Notes: generated by a model from the letters alone, not told the origin. Shown: positions 31,858 through 41,468, numbered from the stretch's first letter. The stretch: DNA of 64,000 bases from HKCCE3408 sp038530555 (GCA_038530555.1 JBCBCN010000011.1:1-64000); one strand, 5' to 3'. Made by a program: numbers and translations.

Positions 31858-33627
31858 ATGGCGATCAATCGAAAAGCAGGGTCCTTTCAGGCCCGCCTCT
31901 CCGCGGCAGAGTTGGCCCGGGACCGCATCCATACGCCCCACAAGGCCAACGGAGACGAGCAAAAGTACTCCGGCGCGCAATTCGCGATGAGCTTCACCAA
32001 AGGTCTCGCCCATGATCAGCATACCGGCCTGGTGGAGAACCGCGATCATTTCAAAGCCTTCCGCACGGCAATCAATGACGGCTTCATCGACGCTTTCACG
32101 GCCCGTGTGCCGGTGCCGCCCTTTGCCGAAGATCCGCCCTTTGAGCGCCGCCAATGGGAGGCGCCGACGGCGGGTGTGGTTTATGATCTCGAAGGCCCCG
32201 ATGCCCAGGCCGTGACGATGGATCCGGCGCCGGAATTGGGCTCGGACGAATTGGCCTTTGAGATGGCCGAGGTCTATGAGCTGGCGCTCTTGCGCGACGT
32301 GCCGTTTCACGCCTTCGAGGTCGGTGGAGGCAGCGCCGCCCTGACCCAATCGCGCGACCGGCTGCGCGGCTATGCCTATGCGCAGGCGGGCTTTCCCAAT
32401 CGGCCGCGTTTGACCGGCGCGGGGGGTGAGCTTGAGCGCGAGACGCTCTTTCGCGGCTCCTCGCCCGGGGTCGAGGATGGCCCTTATCTGTCGCAATTCA
32501 TGCTGATCGGAAACCATGTCGAGGGCTTCGCCGAGATCACCGATGGCCGCATTGTCTACGGCGCCCAGGTCATCGATCAACGTGTTCCCGTGGCCGAGGT
32601 CGGCGACGACTACATGGGCGATTGGGCCGATTGGTTGCGCGTGCAAAACGGCGAAGACGTGCGCGGGCCCGGCGATCCGGGGCAAAACTTCGTGCCCGGG
32701 GCCACGCGCTTTATCCAAACGCCGCGCGATCTGGCCACCTATGTGCATTTCGACGCGCTTTATCAGGCCTATCTCAATGCCTGTTTGATCCTGCTTGCCA
32801 TGGGCACGCCGACCGATCCGGGCTTTGCCCATCTGTCGGGCGCGCGTAACAGCTTCGCCTCCAACAGCCGCCTGGGCGCCAGCTCTAATGCGGGCGGGTT
32901 TGCGCTTTATGGCGGGCCGCATATCCTGTCGATGGTGACCGAAGTGGCGACCCGCGCGCTCAAGGCCGCGCGCTATCAGAAGTTCAACCTGCATCTGAGG
33001 CTCCGGCCGGAAGCTCTGGCCGCGCGCTTGTCAGCGCCGCGCGATCTCGACGGGCATTTCCCCGCGCTCGGCGGTCGTTTCGGAGCCATGCGCGCCGCGA
33101 TACAGCCGACGGTCGACGCGATCAACGCCGCAAACGGAAATGATGACGCGCTTTTGCCGATGGCCTTTGCCGAAGGCTCGCCCATGCATCCGGCCTATGC
33201 GGCCGGTCACGCGACTGTGGCGGGGGCCTGCGTCACGGTGCTTAAGGCCTATTTCGACACCGGCACGGTGTTCGTCAGCAATGAGGACGCAGACAGCGCC
33301 GCCACCAGCTTCCGCTACGCCGAAGACGGGGACGTGCCGATCGCCTTTGAGGCCTTCCAGAACGGCGCAAATCTGCGCCAGGTGCCCAACGCGCCCGCGC
33401 ATCCGCTGACCCTCGAGGGAGAGCTCAACAAGCTGGCCGCGAACATCTCGATCGGGCGGAACATGGCGGGCGTGCATTACTTCTCAGACTATTACGACAG
33501 TCTGCGCATGGGGGAGGCCATAGCCATCGGCATGCTCGAGGAACAGGCGCTCTGCTATCCCACCGATCCCTTCGTGATGTCGGTCAACACCTTCGACGGC
33601 GAGACCGTGCATATCGGCGCGCGCTAG
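31858..33627 (+). CDS. Vanadium-dependent haloperoxidase, bromoperoxidase type
   Basis: From the ATG at 31858 (ACGGAGG ribosome site) the protein has 589 residues, the length of algal-type bromoperoxidases. The vanadate site is visible: YQKFNLHLRLRPE with Lys375 and Arg383, SPMHPAYAAGHATVAG with His444 and His451, and IGRNMAGVHYFSD with Arg534 and His540. The SGH of known enzymes reads AGH, so a Ser ligand to vanadate is Ala449. His444 is the position held by His in bromoperoxidases and by Phe in chloroperoxidases. No signal peptide is seen, so it is probably cytoplasmic. It oxidises halides with hydrogen peroxide. It is a single gene with no obvious partner. Confidence 0.88.
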   Translation: MAINRKAGSFQARLSAAELARDRIHTPHKANGDEQKYSGAQFAMSFTKGLAHDQHTGLVENRDHFKAFRTAINDGFIDAFTARVPVPPFAEDPPFERRQWEAPTAGVVYDLEGPDAQAVTMDPAPELGSDELAFEMAEVYELALLRDVPFHAFEVGGGSAALTQSRDRLRGYAYAQAGFPNRPRLTGAGGELERETLFRGSSPGVEDGPYLSQFMLIGNHVEGFAEITDGRIVYGAQVIDQRVPVAEVGDDYMGDWADWLRVQNGEDVRGPGDPGQNFVPGATRFIQTPRDLATYVHFDALYQAYLNACLILLAMGTPTDPGFAHLSGARNSFASNSRLGASSNAGGFALYGGPHILSMVTEVATRALKAARYQKFNLHLRLRPEALAARLSAPRDLDGHFPALGGRFGAMRAAIQPTVDAINAANGNDDALLPMAFAEGSPMHPAYAAGHATVAGACVTVLKAYFDTGTVFVSNEDADSAATSFRYAEDGDVPIAFEAFQNGANLRQVPNAPAHPLTLEGELNKLAANISIGRNMAGVHYFSDYYDSLRMGEAIAIGMLEEQALCYPTDPFVMSVNTFDGETVHIGAR

Positions 33628-33638
33628 GCGCTAACTCC

Positions 33639-33668
33639 GTCGCGGCGTGCTTCAACGCTCGCCGCGAC
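33639..33668. terminator. Hairpin between convergent haloperoxidase and permease genes
   Basis: GTCGCGGCG pairs perfectly with CGCCGCGAC around a twelve-base loop; the second arm overlaps the last codons of the permease gene. There is no T run. Confidence 0.35.
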
Positions 33669-34593
33669 GATAGGGCTTCATCAGCGCCTCGGGCACCTGC
33701 GCCCGTCGCGACACAAGGATCAGCGCCACAATCGACAGAACGTAAGGCGCCATCAGGAACAGCTGATAGGGAACCCCCTCGATCACCGTTTGCAGGCGCA
33801 GCTGATAGGCGTCGAAAAACGCGAACAGCAGCGCGCCGATGAGGGCCTTACCCGGCCGCCAGGAGGCAAAGACCACCAAAGCGATACAGATCCAGCCGCG
33901 TCCCTGCACCATCTCCGGAAAGAACGAGTTGAACGCCGCCGTGGTCAGGAACGCCCCGCCCAGCCCCATCAGGGCCGAGCCCGCGACGACCGCACCAATG
34001 CGGATCGCGATCGGGTTCAGGCCCTGCGCCTCCACCGCATGGGGGTTCTCGCCGGTCATCCGCACGGCCAGGCCCAGGGGCGTGCGCGTCAAGATATAGG
34101 CCAGGACCAGGACCATCAGTAGCGCCAGGTAAGTGGGCCCCGTCTGCGCGAACAGAACCGGCCCCAGAAACGGGATCTCCGACAGGACAGGGATGTCGAG
34201 CGGTGCAAAGGGCTCGATCGTCGGCGGCGTTTCCCCGACATCGACCAGCAGGCGATAGAGATAATAGGCCAGCGCTGAGGCGAAAAGCGTGATCCCAAGG
34301 CCTGAGACATGCTGCGAAAGACCCAATGGCACCGTTAGCATGGCATGCAAAAGACCCATCAGCGCCCCGGCACTCGCCGCCACCGCCAGGCCCAGCCACA
34401 GATCACCGCCCGCGAACACGGCCAGCCATCCGGCCATCGCGCCCATCGTCATGATCCCCTCGATCCCGAGGTTCAAAACCCCCGCCCGCTCACAAAGCAG
34501 CGCGCCCAGAACCCCGAAGATCAGTGGCGTCGCCAAGCGCAGGACCGCGGCCCAGAGGCTGGTGTTCAGCAGCAGATCTAGCGCCTCGCTCAT
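33652..34593 (-). CDS. ABC transporter permease, BMP/nucleoside type (second permease)
   Basis: The 313-residue membrane protein starts at the ATG overlapping the preceding permease stop (34590-34593). It has about nine hydrophobic segments and the family stretches LLCERAGVLNLGIEGIM, LGLAVRMTGENPHAVEAQG and ALMGLGGAFL. These mark the BPD_transp_2 permeases of nucleoside/base importers of the BMP class. It pairs with the next permease and the double ATPase. An upstream extension of the frame to 35115 is an artefact overlapping the other permease. Confidence 0.85.
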   Translation of the reverse strand: MSEALDLLLNTSLWAAVLRLATPLIFGVLGALLCERAGVLNLGIEGIMTMGAMAGWLAVFAGGDLWLGLAVAASAGALMGLLHAMLTVPLGLSQHVSGLGITLFASALAYYLYRLLVDVGETPPTIEPFAPLDIPVLSEIPFLGPVLFAQTGPTYLALLMVLVLAYILTRTPLGLAVRMTGENPHAVEAQGLNPIAIRIGAVVAGSALMGLGGAFLTTAAFNSFFPEMVQGRGWICIALVVFASWRPGKALIGALLFAFFDAYQLRLQTVIEGVPYQLFLMAPYVLSIVALILVSRRAQVPEALMKPYRRGER

Positions 34594-35633
34594 CGCCGCA
34601 CCCGGTAAGTCGTGAACAGCAGCGCCACGAGCATGCACAGGAGGCTCAGCGCCACGATCACATCGGCGATGAAGCTTGGCACACCGGTCGCCCGTGCCAT
34701 GGCATCGGCGCCCACAAAGACGGTTGCCACGAAAACTGCCGCCGCGACCACGCCGGCGGGGTGCAGCGCGGCGAGCATCGCCACCACGATCCCGGCATAG
34801 CCGAAGCCGGGCGACATGGTCGTGGTCACACCGCCGGTTACGCCCATCACCTCGATCCCGCCCGCCAAACCGGCCAGCGCGCCGGACAACAGCGCCACCC
34901 CCATCAGGGTGCGCGGCAGGGAGATGCCCGCGAAGGCGGCCGCGCGCGGATTGAACCCCGCGGCGCGGGTCTCTAGGCCAAAGACCGTGCGCGCCAGGAT
35001 CAGCCAGACCATCCCCGCCGCCGCCACAGCGATCAACAGACCGATATGCAGCCGCGTCCGCGCCACCAGATCGGGCAGGCGATAGGCGCCATCGACCGGC
35101 ACCGATTGCGGCCAACCAAAGGCCAGCGGATCGCGTAAAGGCCCCTCGATCATCAGACCCACAAACAGGATCACGATGAAATTCAAAAGCAGCGTCGTGA
35201 CGACCTCATCCACTCCAAAGCGCAGGCACAGATAGGCGGGCCCGGCCAACAGCAGCGCGCCGCCGGCCATGGCACACACCATCAGTACGGCGGTCCCCAG
35301 CGGCCCGGGCAGGCCCAGACTATGCCCAATCCACGCCGTCACCAACGCGCCGATAAAGAACTGCCCCTCCGCGCCGATATTCCAGAGCTTGGCGCGAAAA
35401 GCGATGGCGGCGGCCAGACCGGTCAGGATCAACGGTGTGGCCCGGGTCAGCATCTCGGTAATGGCAAGCCGGGAGCCAAGCGCACCGCGCAGCATCTCGC
35501 CATAGGCCATAAGCGGGTTCACTCCGGCCGCCGCGATCAGGCCAGCGGCCAGAACAAGGGCGGTGGCGACCGCCGCAAGGGGCGCCGTGGCCACCAGGGC
35601 CAGAGGCACGCTTTCGCGCCGCTCAAGCCGCAT
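34590..35633 (-). CDS. ABC transporter permease, BMP/nucleoside type (first permease)
   Basis: The 347-residue protein has multiple membrane segments and the motif ETRAAGFNPRAAAFAGISL near residue 222, matching BPD_transp_2 permeases. Its 5' end overlaps the ATPase gene by eleven bases and its stop overlaps the second permease. Together they form the membrane channel for an importer whose binding protein is encoded at 38495-39478. The substrate is inferred from neighbours to be a nucleobase-like compound. Confidence 0.85.
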   Translation of the reverse strand: MRLERRESVPLALVATAPLAAVATALVLAAGLIAAAGVNPLMAYGEMLRGALGSRLAITEMLTRATPLILTGLAAAIAFRAKLWNIGAEGQFFIGALVTAWIGHSLGLPGPLGTAVLMVCAMAGGALLLAGPAYLCLRFGVDEVVTTLLLNFIVILFVGLMIEGPLRDPLAFGWPQSVPVDGAYRLPDLVARTRLHIGLLIAVAAAGMVWLILARTVFGLETRAAGFNPRAAAFAGISLPRTLMGVALLSGALAGLAGGIEVMGVTGGVTTTMSPGFGYAGIVVAMLAALHPAGVVAAAVFVATVFVGADAMARATGVPSFIADVIVALSLLCMLVALLFTTYRVRR

Positions 35634-37152
35634 CGCTCTCGTCCTCCCAGATACCCGCCATCATCAGCCCGAGGCGCCTGGCATCAGCCTGCCCGGCGGC
35701 CACGGGGCGCGACAGGCGGCCTTTGACGAGGGCTTGGATCCGGTCCGACAGGGCCACGGCCTCCTCGAGTTCTTCGGAGATCAGCAGGATCGCGGCCCCC
35801 GCACTTCGCGCCGCCAAAAGCTCGGCATGGACCGCCGCGATGGCCCCCTCATCGAGGCCGCGCGTGGGCTGATTGGCCAGGATAAAGCGCGGCTGGGTGG
35901 CGAGGCTTCGGCCCAGGATCAGCTTTTGCATATTGCCCCCGGAGAGCAGGCCGATCCGGGTCTGATCACTGGCCCCGCGCACATCGAAGCGTTCGATCAG
36001 CTTACGCGCATGGGCCCGCGCAGCGCCCTGGCGCACGAAACCTCGCGTCGAAAATTCCGGCTGCCGCAGGCGTTCGAGGATGGCGTTTTCCCAGACGCTC
36101 ATATCGGCCACCGCGCCCTCGGCATGGCGGTCCTCTGGCACCCGCGCGGCCCCCGCCTGGATCAGGCCGCGCGGACCCAGATGCCCGGCGGGCGCGCCGT
36201 TCAGGCTCAGGCTCCCGCTCGACGGCTGGGTCAGGCCAGACAACACCTCGCCCAGGGCGCCCTGGCCATTGCCTGAAACCCCCACGATGCCCAGGATCTC
36301 ACCCGCATGGATCGTGAAAGACACCTCATCGAGGCGCGTCTCACTGCCCTCGCGCACGCTGAGGCGCTCGGCGATCAGGGTCGGCGCGCCGATGGCATGG
36401 TCCTGTCGGACGGGGCGCTCCACCCGGCGGCCCACCATCAATTCGGCCAGCTCCTCGGCCGAGGTTTCAGCCGTGGCCCGTTCCGCCACCATCCGCCCGC
36501 CGCGCAGGACCGCGACGCGGTCTGAGGCCGCCATGACCTCGTGCAGCTTGTGGCTGATAAAGATGATCGACAGGCCCCCCGCTGTCATCCCGCGCAAGGT
36601 CTCAAAGAGCCGCTCCGCCTCGGGCCGGGCCAGGACGGCCGTGGGCTCATCGAGGATCAGAATGCGCGCCTGCCGGTAGAGCGCTTTAAGGATCTCGACC
36701 CGCTGACGCTCTCCCACTGACAAGGTCGCGACGCGCGCCTCCGGGTTGACCGGCAGCTGGAACGTCTCGGCGATCTCGATCAAGCGGGCGCGGGCCGCGC
36801 GCCGGGCCGAACGCGCCTTGGTCAACGCCTCGGAGCCCAGCATGATATTGTCCAAAACGCTCAGATTTCCGGCCAAGGTGAAATGCTGATGCACCATGCC
36901 CACACCCGCCTCGATGGCCGCGCGCGGACGCCCTGGCGGCAGGGTCTGGCCAAAGACCCGCACATCCCCCGCATCGGCGGCGTAATGGCCGAAAAGGATG
37001 TTCATCAGCGTGGTTTTGCCCGCGCCGTTTTCCCCCAGGAGCGCCAGTATCTCCCCCGGGGCTAGGGCCAGCGAGATGTCGTCATTGGCGGTCATCGCGC
37101 CAAAGTGCTTGGTGATGCCCGAGAGCTCAAGGACGGGATCGGCTGGCTTCAT
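35623..37152 (-). CDS. Double-domain ABC ATPase of BMP/nucleoside importer
   Basis: The 509-residue protein contains two fused ABC ATPase domains, as in sugar and nucleoside importers. The first has GENGAGKTT, TLSVGERQR and ILILDEPT. The second has GVSGNGQGA, an atypical Walker A without the usual GKST, LLSGGNMQK and FILANQPTRGLDEGA. Degenerate second domains are normal in this family. It lies between the amidase and the permeases, overlapping both by a few bases. Confidence 0.88.
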   Translation of the reverse strand: MKPADPVLELSGITKHFGAMTANDDISLALAPGEILALLGENGAGKTTLMNILFGHYAADAGDVRVFGQTLPPGRPRAAIEAGVGMVHQHFTLAGNLSVLDNIMLGSEALTKARSARRAARARLIEIAETFQLPVNPEARVATLSVGERQRVEILKALYRQARILILDEPTAVLARPEAERLFETLRGMTAGGLSIIFISHKLHEVMAASDRVAVLRGGRMVAERATAETSAEELAELMVGRRVERPVRQDHAIGAPTLIAERLSVREGSETRLDEVSFTIHAGEILGIVGVSGNGQGALGEVLSGLTQPSSGSLSLNGAPAGHLGPRGLIQAGAARVPEDRHAEGAVADMSVWENAILERLRQPEFSTRGFVRQGAARAHARKLIERFDVRGASDQTRIGLLSGGNMQKLILGRSLATQPRFILANQPTRGLDEGAIAAVHAELLAARSAGAAILLISEELEEAVALSDRIQALVKGRLSRPVAAGQADARRLGLMMAGIWEDESDAA

Positions 37153-38489
37153 AGAGGATGTCCGGCGATGGGGGCCGGATAGGCAATCATCGGCAAAGCA
37201 TCGGTGATTTCATCTGCCAGGGCAAGCAGCGCGTGGTCCGATCCCGCCGGGCCGATGAGCTGTACCGCCGTGGGTGTCCGAACGCCCGTCGGCATCGGGA
37301 TCGCGAGCGCCGGCAGGCCGGCAGCATTGGCAAGCGCGGCATTCGGGGCCAGGGCCTCCATCGCGGCCATATGCGCGGTCAGGTCACGGCTTTGGGGATC
37401 GAAGGCGCCGATCCTGGGCGGTGGCCCGGACAGGATCGGCATGAGCAGCGCGTCGTGCCGGGCGAACAGTGCGCGGGCGCGGTGGCTGAACACCTCGATC
37501 CGGCGGCTGAGTGCGAACACCTCGGTGGGCGCCATGGCGGCGCCTCGGTTGGCGAGGGTCTGAGCCATGGGGGAGACATCGCTCGGGCCAAGCTCCGCCG
37601 CGTTGAGCCATTCGGCGAGCGAGACGGCGAGGATTTGACCGACCAAGGCATGGGCCCGCGCCCCCATCGCGTCGGGGGTGTCGATCTCCTCGATCTCGGC
37701 GCCTGCTTCGGCGAAAAGTGCGGCGACATCGCGGGTGGCTTTGGCTTGGCTGGTGTCCGAGCGGGCGGGGATCATCAGAGCGATCCGGGGGCGGTCTGGT
37801 GCTGCTGCATGCGCTTGCAAACCGGGCCGGGCGACGGTTTTGAATACGCTTGCAACGTCCCTGAGCGAGCGCGCCAGTACCAACTCACCCACGACCCCCA
37901 TCAGATGGTTGGCAAAATCCGGCCCCATCGGTGTCGCCCCGCGCGAGGGCTTCATCCCCCAGAGCCCGCAACACGCCGCAGGCACCCGGATCGAGCCCGC
38001 CGCATCGGTGGCATGCGCCATCGCGACGAGCCCCGCCGCCACCGCCGCCGCAGCGCCACCGGAGGAGCCGCCGGGGGAGAGATCAGGGTCGAACGGGTTG
38101 CGCGCCACAGGCCCGCCCGGCGGCTCGGAGCTCAGCGCGAAGCCGAACTCCGGCACCGTCGACAGGCCCATGGGCACGACACCGCTGGCGCGCAGCGCTG
38201 CGAAGAAGTCACTGTCGCGCGACGCGGTCGGGTTTCGGGCGCGCAAGGCCCGTGACCCGGCCGAGGGCGCGAGGCCTCTCGCATGGGAGCCCAGATCCTT
38301 GGCCAGGATCGGAACGCCGGAAAAGGGGCCGGGGGCAGCGATCTCGGCCAGGGCCGCCTTGCGGTCCAACATCCGCGCGACCGCACCCAATCCGGATTGC
38401 GCCTCACAGGCCGCAAGCGTGGCCTCCATCACGGCGCGGACGCTGGTATGCCCGGCCGCGATGGCCTCGGAAAGCGAGGTGGCGTCCAA
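37149..38489 (-). CDS. Amidase-signature family hydrolase
   Basis: The 446-residue protein shows the amidase-signature triad. Lys is in VPILAKDLGS near residue 64, the cis-Ser in DLSPGGSSGGAAAA near 133, and the nucleophile Ser in TDAAGSIRVPA near 158. It should hydrolyse a C-N amide bond in the cytoplasm. It is the second gene of an operon with a BMP-type importer and a cytosine-deaminase-like enzyme. It probably acts on the imported compound or on a ring-opened product. The exact substrate cannot be read; annotations such as GatA would be wrong because GatB/C are absent. Confidence 0.8.
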   Translation of the reverse strand: MDATSLSEAIAAGHTSVRAVMEATLAACEAQSGLGAVARMLDRKAALAEIAAPGPFSGVPILAKDLGSHARGLAPSAGSRALRARNPTASRDSDFFAALRASGVVPMGLSTVPEFGFALSSEPPGGPVARNPFDPDLSPGGSSGGAAAAVAAGLVAMAHATDAAGSIRVPAACCGLWGMKPSRGATPMGPDFANHLMGVVGELVLARSLRDVASVFKTVARPGLQAHAAAPDRPRIALMIPARSDTSQAKATRDVAALFAEAGAEIEEIDTPDAMGARAHALVGQILAVSLAEWLNAAELGPSDVSPMAQTLANRGAAMAPTEVFALSRRIEVFSHRARALFARHDALLMPILSGPPPRIGAFDPQSRDLTAHMAAMEALAPNAALANAAGLPALAIPMPTGVRTPTAVQLIGPAGSDHALLALADEITDALPMIAYPAPIAGHPL

Positions 38490-38494
38490 GTCCC

Positions 38495-39478
38495 TTAGGC
38501 GGGCTCGGCCGGATCGATTGGGACCTCGAACTCACCGGCGGCGATGGCGGCTTGCTTTTCCTCCATCGCCGGGATCGCTTCGGCGGGTACCATCGAGGGC
38601 TCAAAGATCAGCTCATTGCCGCCGAAGGCCATGAAGGAAAACTCGGTGTAATCCTTGCCCACCGGCGTTCCGGCCTGCACATCGGCGACAATTGCCTCGA
38701 TGGTGGGGCCGTAATTCCAGATCGCGTTGGCAAAGACCGTCTCCGGGTAGCGCGGGGTGTAGTCGATGAGCGAGCCGATGGCCTTCACGCCGCGCGCCTG
38801 TGCCCCATCGGCGGTGCCGATCCGCTCACCAAAGAGGATGTCGGCGCCCGCATCGATCTGCGCGATGGCCGCCTCTTGCGCGCGGGCCGGGTCGAACCAG
38901 GCGCCGATAAAGCCGTTGAGGAAGCTCGCATCCGGGTTCACTTCGGCCACACCCGCGCGGAAGGCGTTGATGACCATATTGACCTCGGGGATCGGGTAGC
39001 CGCCGACCGAGCCGAAGGTGCCGCTTTCGGACATGGACCCGGCGAGCATCCCGGCCAGATAGGCGGCCTCGTGGTTGCGGGTGCCGAAGACGCCAAAGTT
39101 ATCGCCCTCCGGCCCACCGGAGGAGCCCATGAGGAAGGCGGTCTCGGGATAGTCGCCCGCGACCTCGCGCGCTTCGCGCTCCACCGCGTAGGCTTCGCCC
39201 CAGACCAGGCCTACACCGCTTTCAGCATATTCGCGCATGGCGCGGGGGTAATCTGTGGCGGCGACGCCTTCGGAGAACTCATACTCGATCAGGCCCGCTT
39301 CGGCAGCTTGCTGCATGGCGAGGTGGATGCGGCTGTTCCAGGCGTTCTCGACCGGGGAGGCATGCACGCCCGCGACGCGGAGGACATCCTGCGCCGAGGC
39401 TGAACGAATGTAGGCGGGTAGGGCCAAAGTGGAGGCGGCGCCGAGCAAGAGCGTGCGGCGCGTGGATTTGAGGGTCAT
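38495..39478 (-). CDS. BMP-family ABC transporter substrate-binding protein
   Basis: The 327-residue protein has a twin-arginine-like signal (STRRTLLLGAASTLALP) and the BMP/PnrA binding-protein fold, recognised from VLRVAGVHASPVENAWN, FGTRNHEAAYLAGMLAG and FGSVGGYPIPEVNMVINAF. Members bind purine nucleosides, bases or related ligands in the periplasm. It lies between the deaminase-like gene and the amidase on the same strand, 34 bases after the former. The ligand is probably the substrate of those enzymes. Confidence 0.87.
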   Translation of the reverse strand: MTLKSTRRTLLLGAASTLALPAYIRSASAQDVLRVAGVHASPVENAWNSRIHLAMQQAAEAGLIEYEFSEGVAATDYPRAMREYAESGVGLVWGEAYAVEREAREVAGDYPETAFLMGSSGGPEGDNFGVFGTRNHEAAYLAGMLAGSMSESGTFGSVGGYPIPEVNMVINAFRAGVAEVNPDASFLNGFIGAWFDPARAQEAAIAQIDAGADILFGERIGTADGAQARGVKAIGSLIDYTPRYPETVFANAIWNYGPTIEAIVADVQAGTPVGKDYTEFSFMAFGGNELIFEPSMVPAEAIPAMEEKQAAIAAGEFEVPIDPAEPA

Positions 39479-39512
39479 GGCAGGGTCCTTTCGAGTTGCA
39501 AACAGTGTGGGT

Positions 39513-40844
39513 TCAGGTGTTTTCTGGTGGCGCGTAGTCCGCCGGGTCGACCCGGTTGGGGCGCCCGTCTAGGGAAAGCTCCGCCAGGCGCTGCGCGGTT
39601 CGCGACAGCACCTTGCCGCCCCGGATCACCGCGAGCCTCGTGGCCTTCAGGCGCACCGCTTCGATTGGGTCGCGGGCCTGGAGGAGCACCATATTTGCCG
39701 GGCCGCCCACGCGCAGGGTCGGGTCGGGCAGGCCCATCGCCGCGGCGCCGCCCAGGGTGACGCTGTCGAAGCCCCAGGCCATCGCCTCGCGCGAGGTCAT
39801 CGGCGCGGCGTGGATGCCCATATGCGCGACCTCGAGCATGTCGGCGGAGCCCAGCGGATACCACGGGTCCATCGTGCAATCTTGCCCGAAGGCGACATTG
39901 ACGCCTGCCGCGCGCAGCTCGGCCACGCGGGTCAAGCCGCGCCGCCTTGGATAGGTGTCGGACCGGCCCTGGAGCGTGATGTTGATAAGCGGGTTCGGGA
40001 TGACGTGCATGCCGCTCTCGGCGATCAATGGGATCAGCTTGGAAGCGTAGTAATTGTCATAGGAATGCATCGCGGTGGCGTGGCTTGCCACAACGCGCGC
40101 GCCCAGGCCCAGCCGCGTGGCCTCAGCCGCCAGCGTTTCGATATGGCGCGACATCGGGTCATCGCTTTCGTCACAATGAAGATCTACGGCCAAGTCGCGC
40201 TCGGCCGCGATCTCACACAGACGCCTCACCGAGGCCGCGCCCGCTTCCATCGTGCGTTCGAAATGCGGGATGCCGCCGACCACATCGACGCCCATATCGA
40301 GCGCGGCCAGAAGGTTCGCCTCGGCCCCTTCGGCCCGATAGAGCCCGTCCTGCGGGAAGGCCACAAGCTGCAGATCGATATAGGGCGCGACCCGGGCGCG
40401 GACGTCGAGCAGGGCCTCGACCCCGACCAAAGGCGTGGTCGAGACGTCAACATGGGTGCGGATCGCGAGAAGGCCTTGAGACACCGCCAGATCGCAATAG
40501 CGCATGGCGCGCTCGATGACCGCGTCTGGTGTGAGGGTTTTCTTGAGCTCACCCCAAAGCGCGATCCCTTCCAGAAGCGTGCCCGAGCGGTTTAGGCGCG
40601 GCAGGCCCAGGCTGAGCGTGGCGTCCATGTGGAAATGCGGATCAACAAAGGGCGGCGCGACCAGGCGGCCCCCGGCGTCGATGACCTCTGTCGCTTCCGC
40701 GTCGATCCGGGGCGCGATATCCGCGATCTGGCCGCCCTTGCAGGCGATATCGACTGGCCCGCCTCGATCAGACCCACGTCCATCTGGCAGGCGCGCCTGT
40801 CTAAGCAGCAGATCCAAAGTGTTCCCCCCGGAAGCCCCGGTCAT
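39513..40844 (-). CDS. Cytosine-deaminase-like amidohydrolase
   Basis: From the ATG at 40844 the protein has 443 residues. It has the CodA/amidohydrolase motifs: PPFVDPHFHMDATLS near residue 60, IRTHVDVS, VDLHCDESDD, VASHATAMHSY and FGQDCTMDPWYPLG. These provide the His, His, Glu, His and Asp of a cytosine-deaminase active site. It likely deaminates an imported nucleobase or analogue, feeding the amidase. As first gene of the minus-strand operon it sets the substrate theme; cytosine itself, isocytosine-like or creatinine-like compounds are all possible. The frame extends to 40901 but without coding support. Confidence 0.78.
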   Translation of the reverse strand: MTGASGGNTLDLLLRQARLPDGRGSDRGGPVDIACKGGQIADIAPRIDAEATEVIDAGGRLVAPPFVDPHFHMDATLSLGLPRLNRSGTLLEGIALWGELKKTLTPDAVIERAMRYCDLAVSQGLLAIRTHVDVSTTPLVGVEALLDVRARVAPYIDLQLVAFPQDGLYRAEGAEANLLAALDMGVDVVGGIPHFERTMEAGAASVRRLCEIAAERDLAVDLHCDESDDPMSRHIETLAAEATRLGLGARVVASHATAMHSYDNYYASKLIPLIAESGMHVIPNPLINITLQGRSDTYPRRRGLTRVAELRAAGVNVAFGQDCTMDPWYPLGSADMLEVAHMGIHAAPMTSREAMAWGFDSVTLGGAAAMGLPDPTLRVGGPANMVLLQARDPIEAVRLKATRLAVIRGGKVLSRTAQRLAELSLDGRPNRVDPADYAPPENT

Positions 40845-40998
40845 TGCCGGTTTTCGTTTGTATTGCAGCGATGAGGCTAGCGATTGGAGCGGGATTCCCA
40901 AAGCGATTTGCGTATGGTTGGGAAGGCGCGCTGCACGGATCGAGCCATTCCTAGCCGCCTCAGCGGGACGATTGCCGCTTTTTCGGGCAAGTCATGCT

Positions 40999-41439
40999 TT
41001 ACGCGCCGGGTGGATCCGCAGCTGCATTCACGGCTTTCAGCAGCCCGATTAATTGGGCCTTTTCCTGCGGGCCGAGCGGGTCAGCGATTTCGGCCACCAC
41101 CTCCTCGAGCACGCGGACGACCCGGGCCAAAAACCTGTGACCCTCCTCGCTCACGCTCAGCAGGGTCACGCGGCCATCCGTGGGGCTTTCCCTGCGCAGG
41201 ATGAGGCCGCGCGCTTCGAGATTGCGCACCAGGCGCGTGAGTTGCGAATTGTCGCGCCCCATCGCCTGGGCCAGCGTGTTGATCGAGCATGGCTCAGCGC
41301 CCTCCAGATGCATCAACATGATCGCGCCAATCGGACCGATCCGTCTGGTATCGACGCTGGGCATGCGGCGGTGCATCTGTGCATCAATTTTGCGCATCAC
41401 TTGGTCGAGCTGTTGCGCGATTTGTTTGTTTTCAGACAT
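40999..41439 (-). CDS. MarR-family transcriptional regulator
   Basis: The 146-residue protein has the MarR winged helix, with SINTLAQAMGRDNSQLTRLVRNLEA as recognition region and the wing RESPTDGRVTLLSVSEEG. It is divergent from the FAD oxidoreductase with 101 bases between, where two palindromes lie. It most likely represses the oxidoreductase and perhaps the RND genes, with relief by a phenolic, quinone or oxidant ligand; this is inferred. Confidence 0.85.
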   Translation of the reverse strand: MSENKQIAQQLDQVMRKIDAQMHRRMPSVDTRRIGPIGAIMLMHLEGAEPCSINTLAQAMGRDNSQLTRLVRNLEARGLILRRESPTDGRVTLLSVSEEGHRFLARVVRVLEEVVAEIADPLGPQEKAQLIGLLKAVNAAADPPGA

Positions 41440-41455
41440 GGGCGCGCGAAACTCT

Positions 41456-41468
41456 TGGACATTGTCCA
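41456..41468. promoter_or_regulatory. MarR-region palindrome 1
   Basis: TGGACA-T-TGTCCA is a perfect inverted repeat 17 bases upstream of marR. TTGGAC within it could also serve as a -35 element. Confidence 0.4.

Noticed and set aside
37931..39403. 490-codon open frame on the plus strand opposite the amidase and BMP genes
   Set aside because: It spans two real genes and is extremely rich in Arg and Pro, as expected for a shadow.
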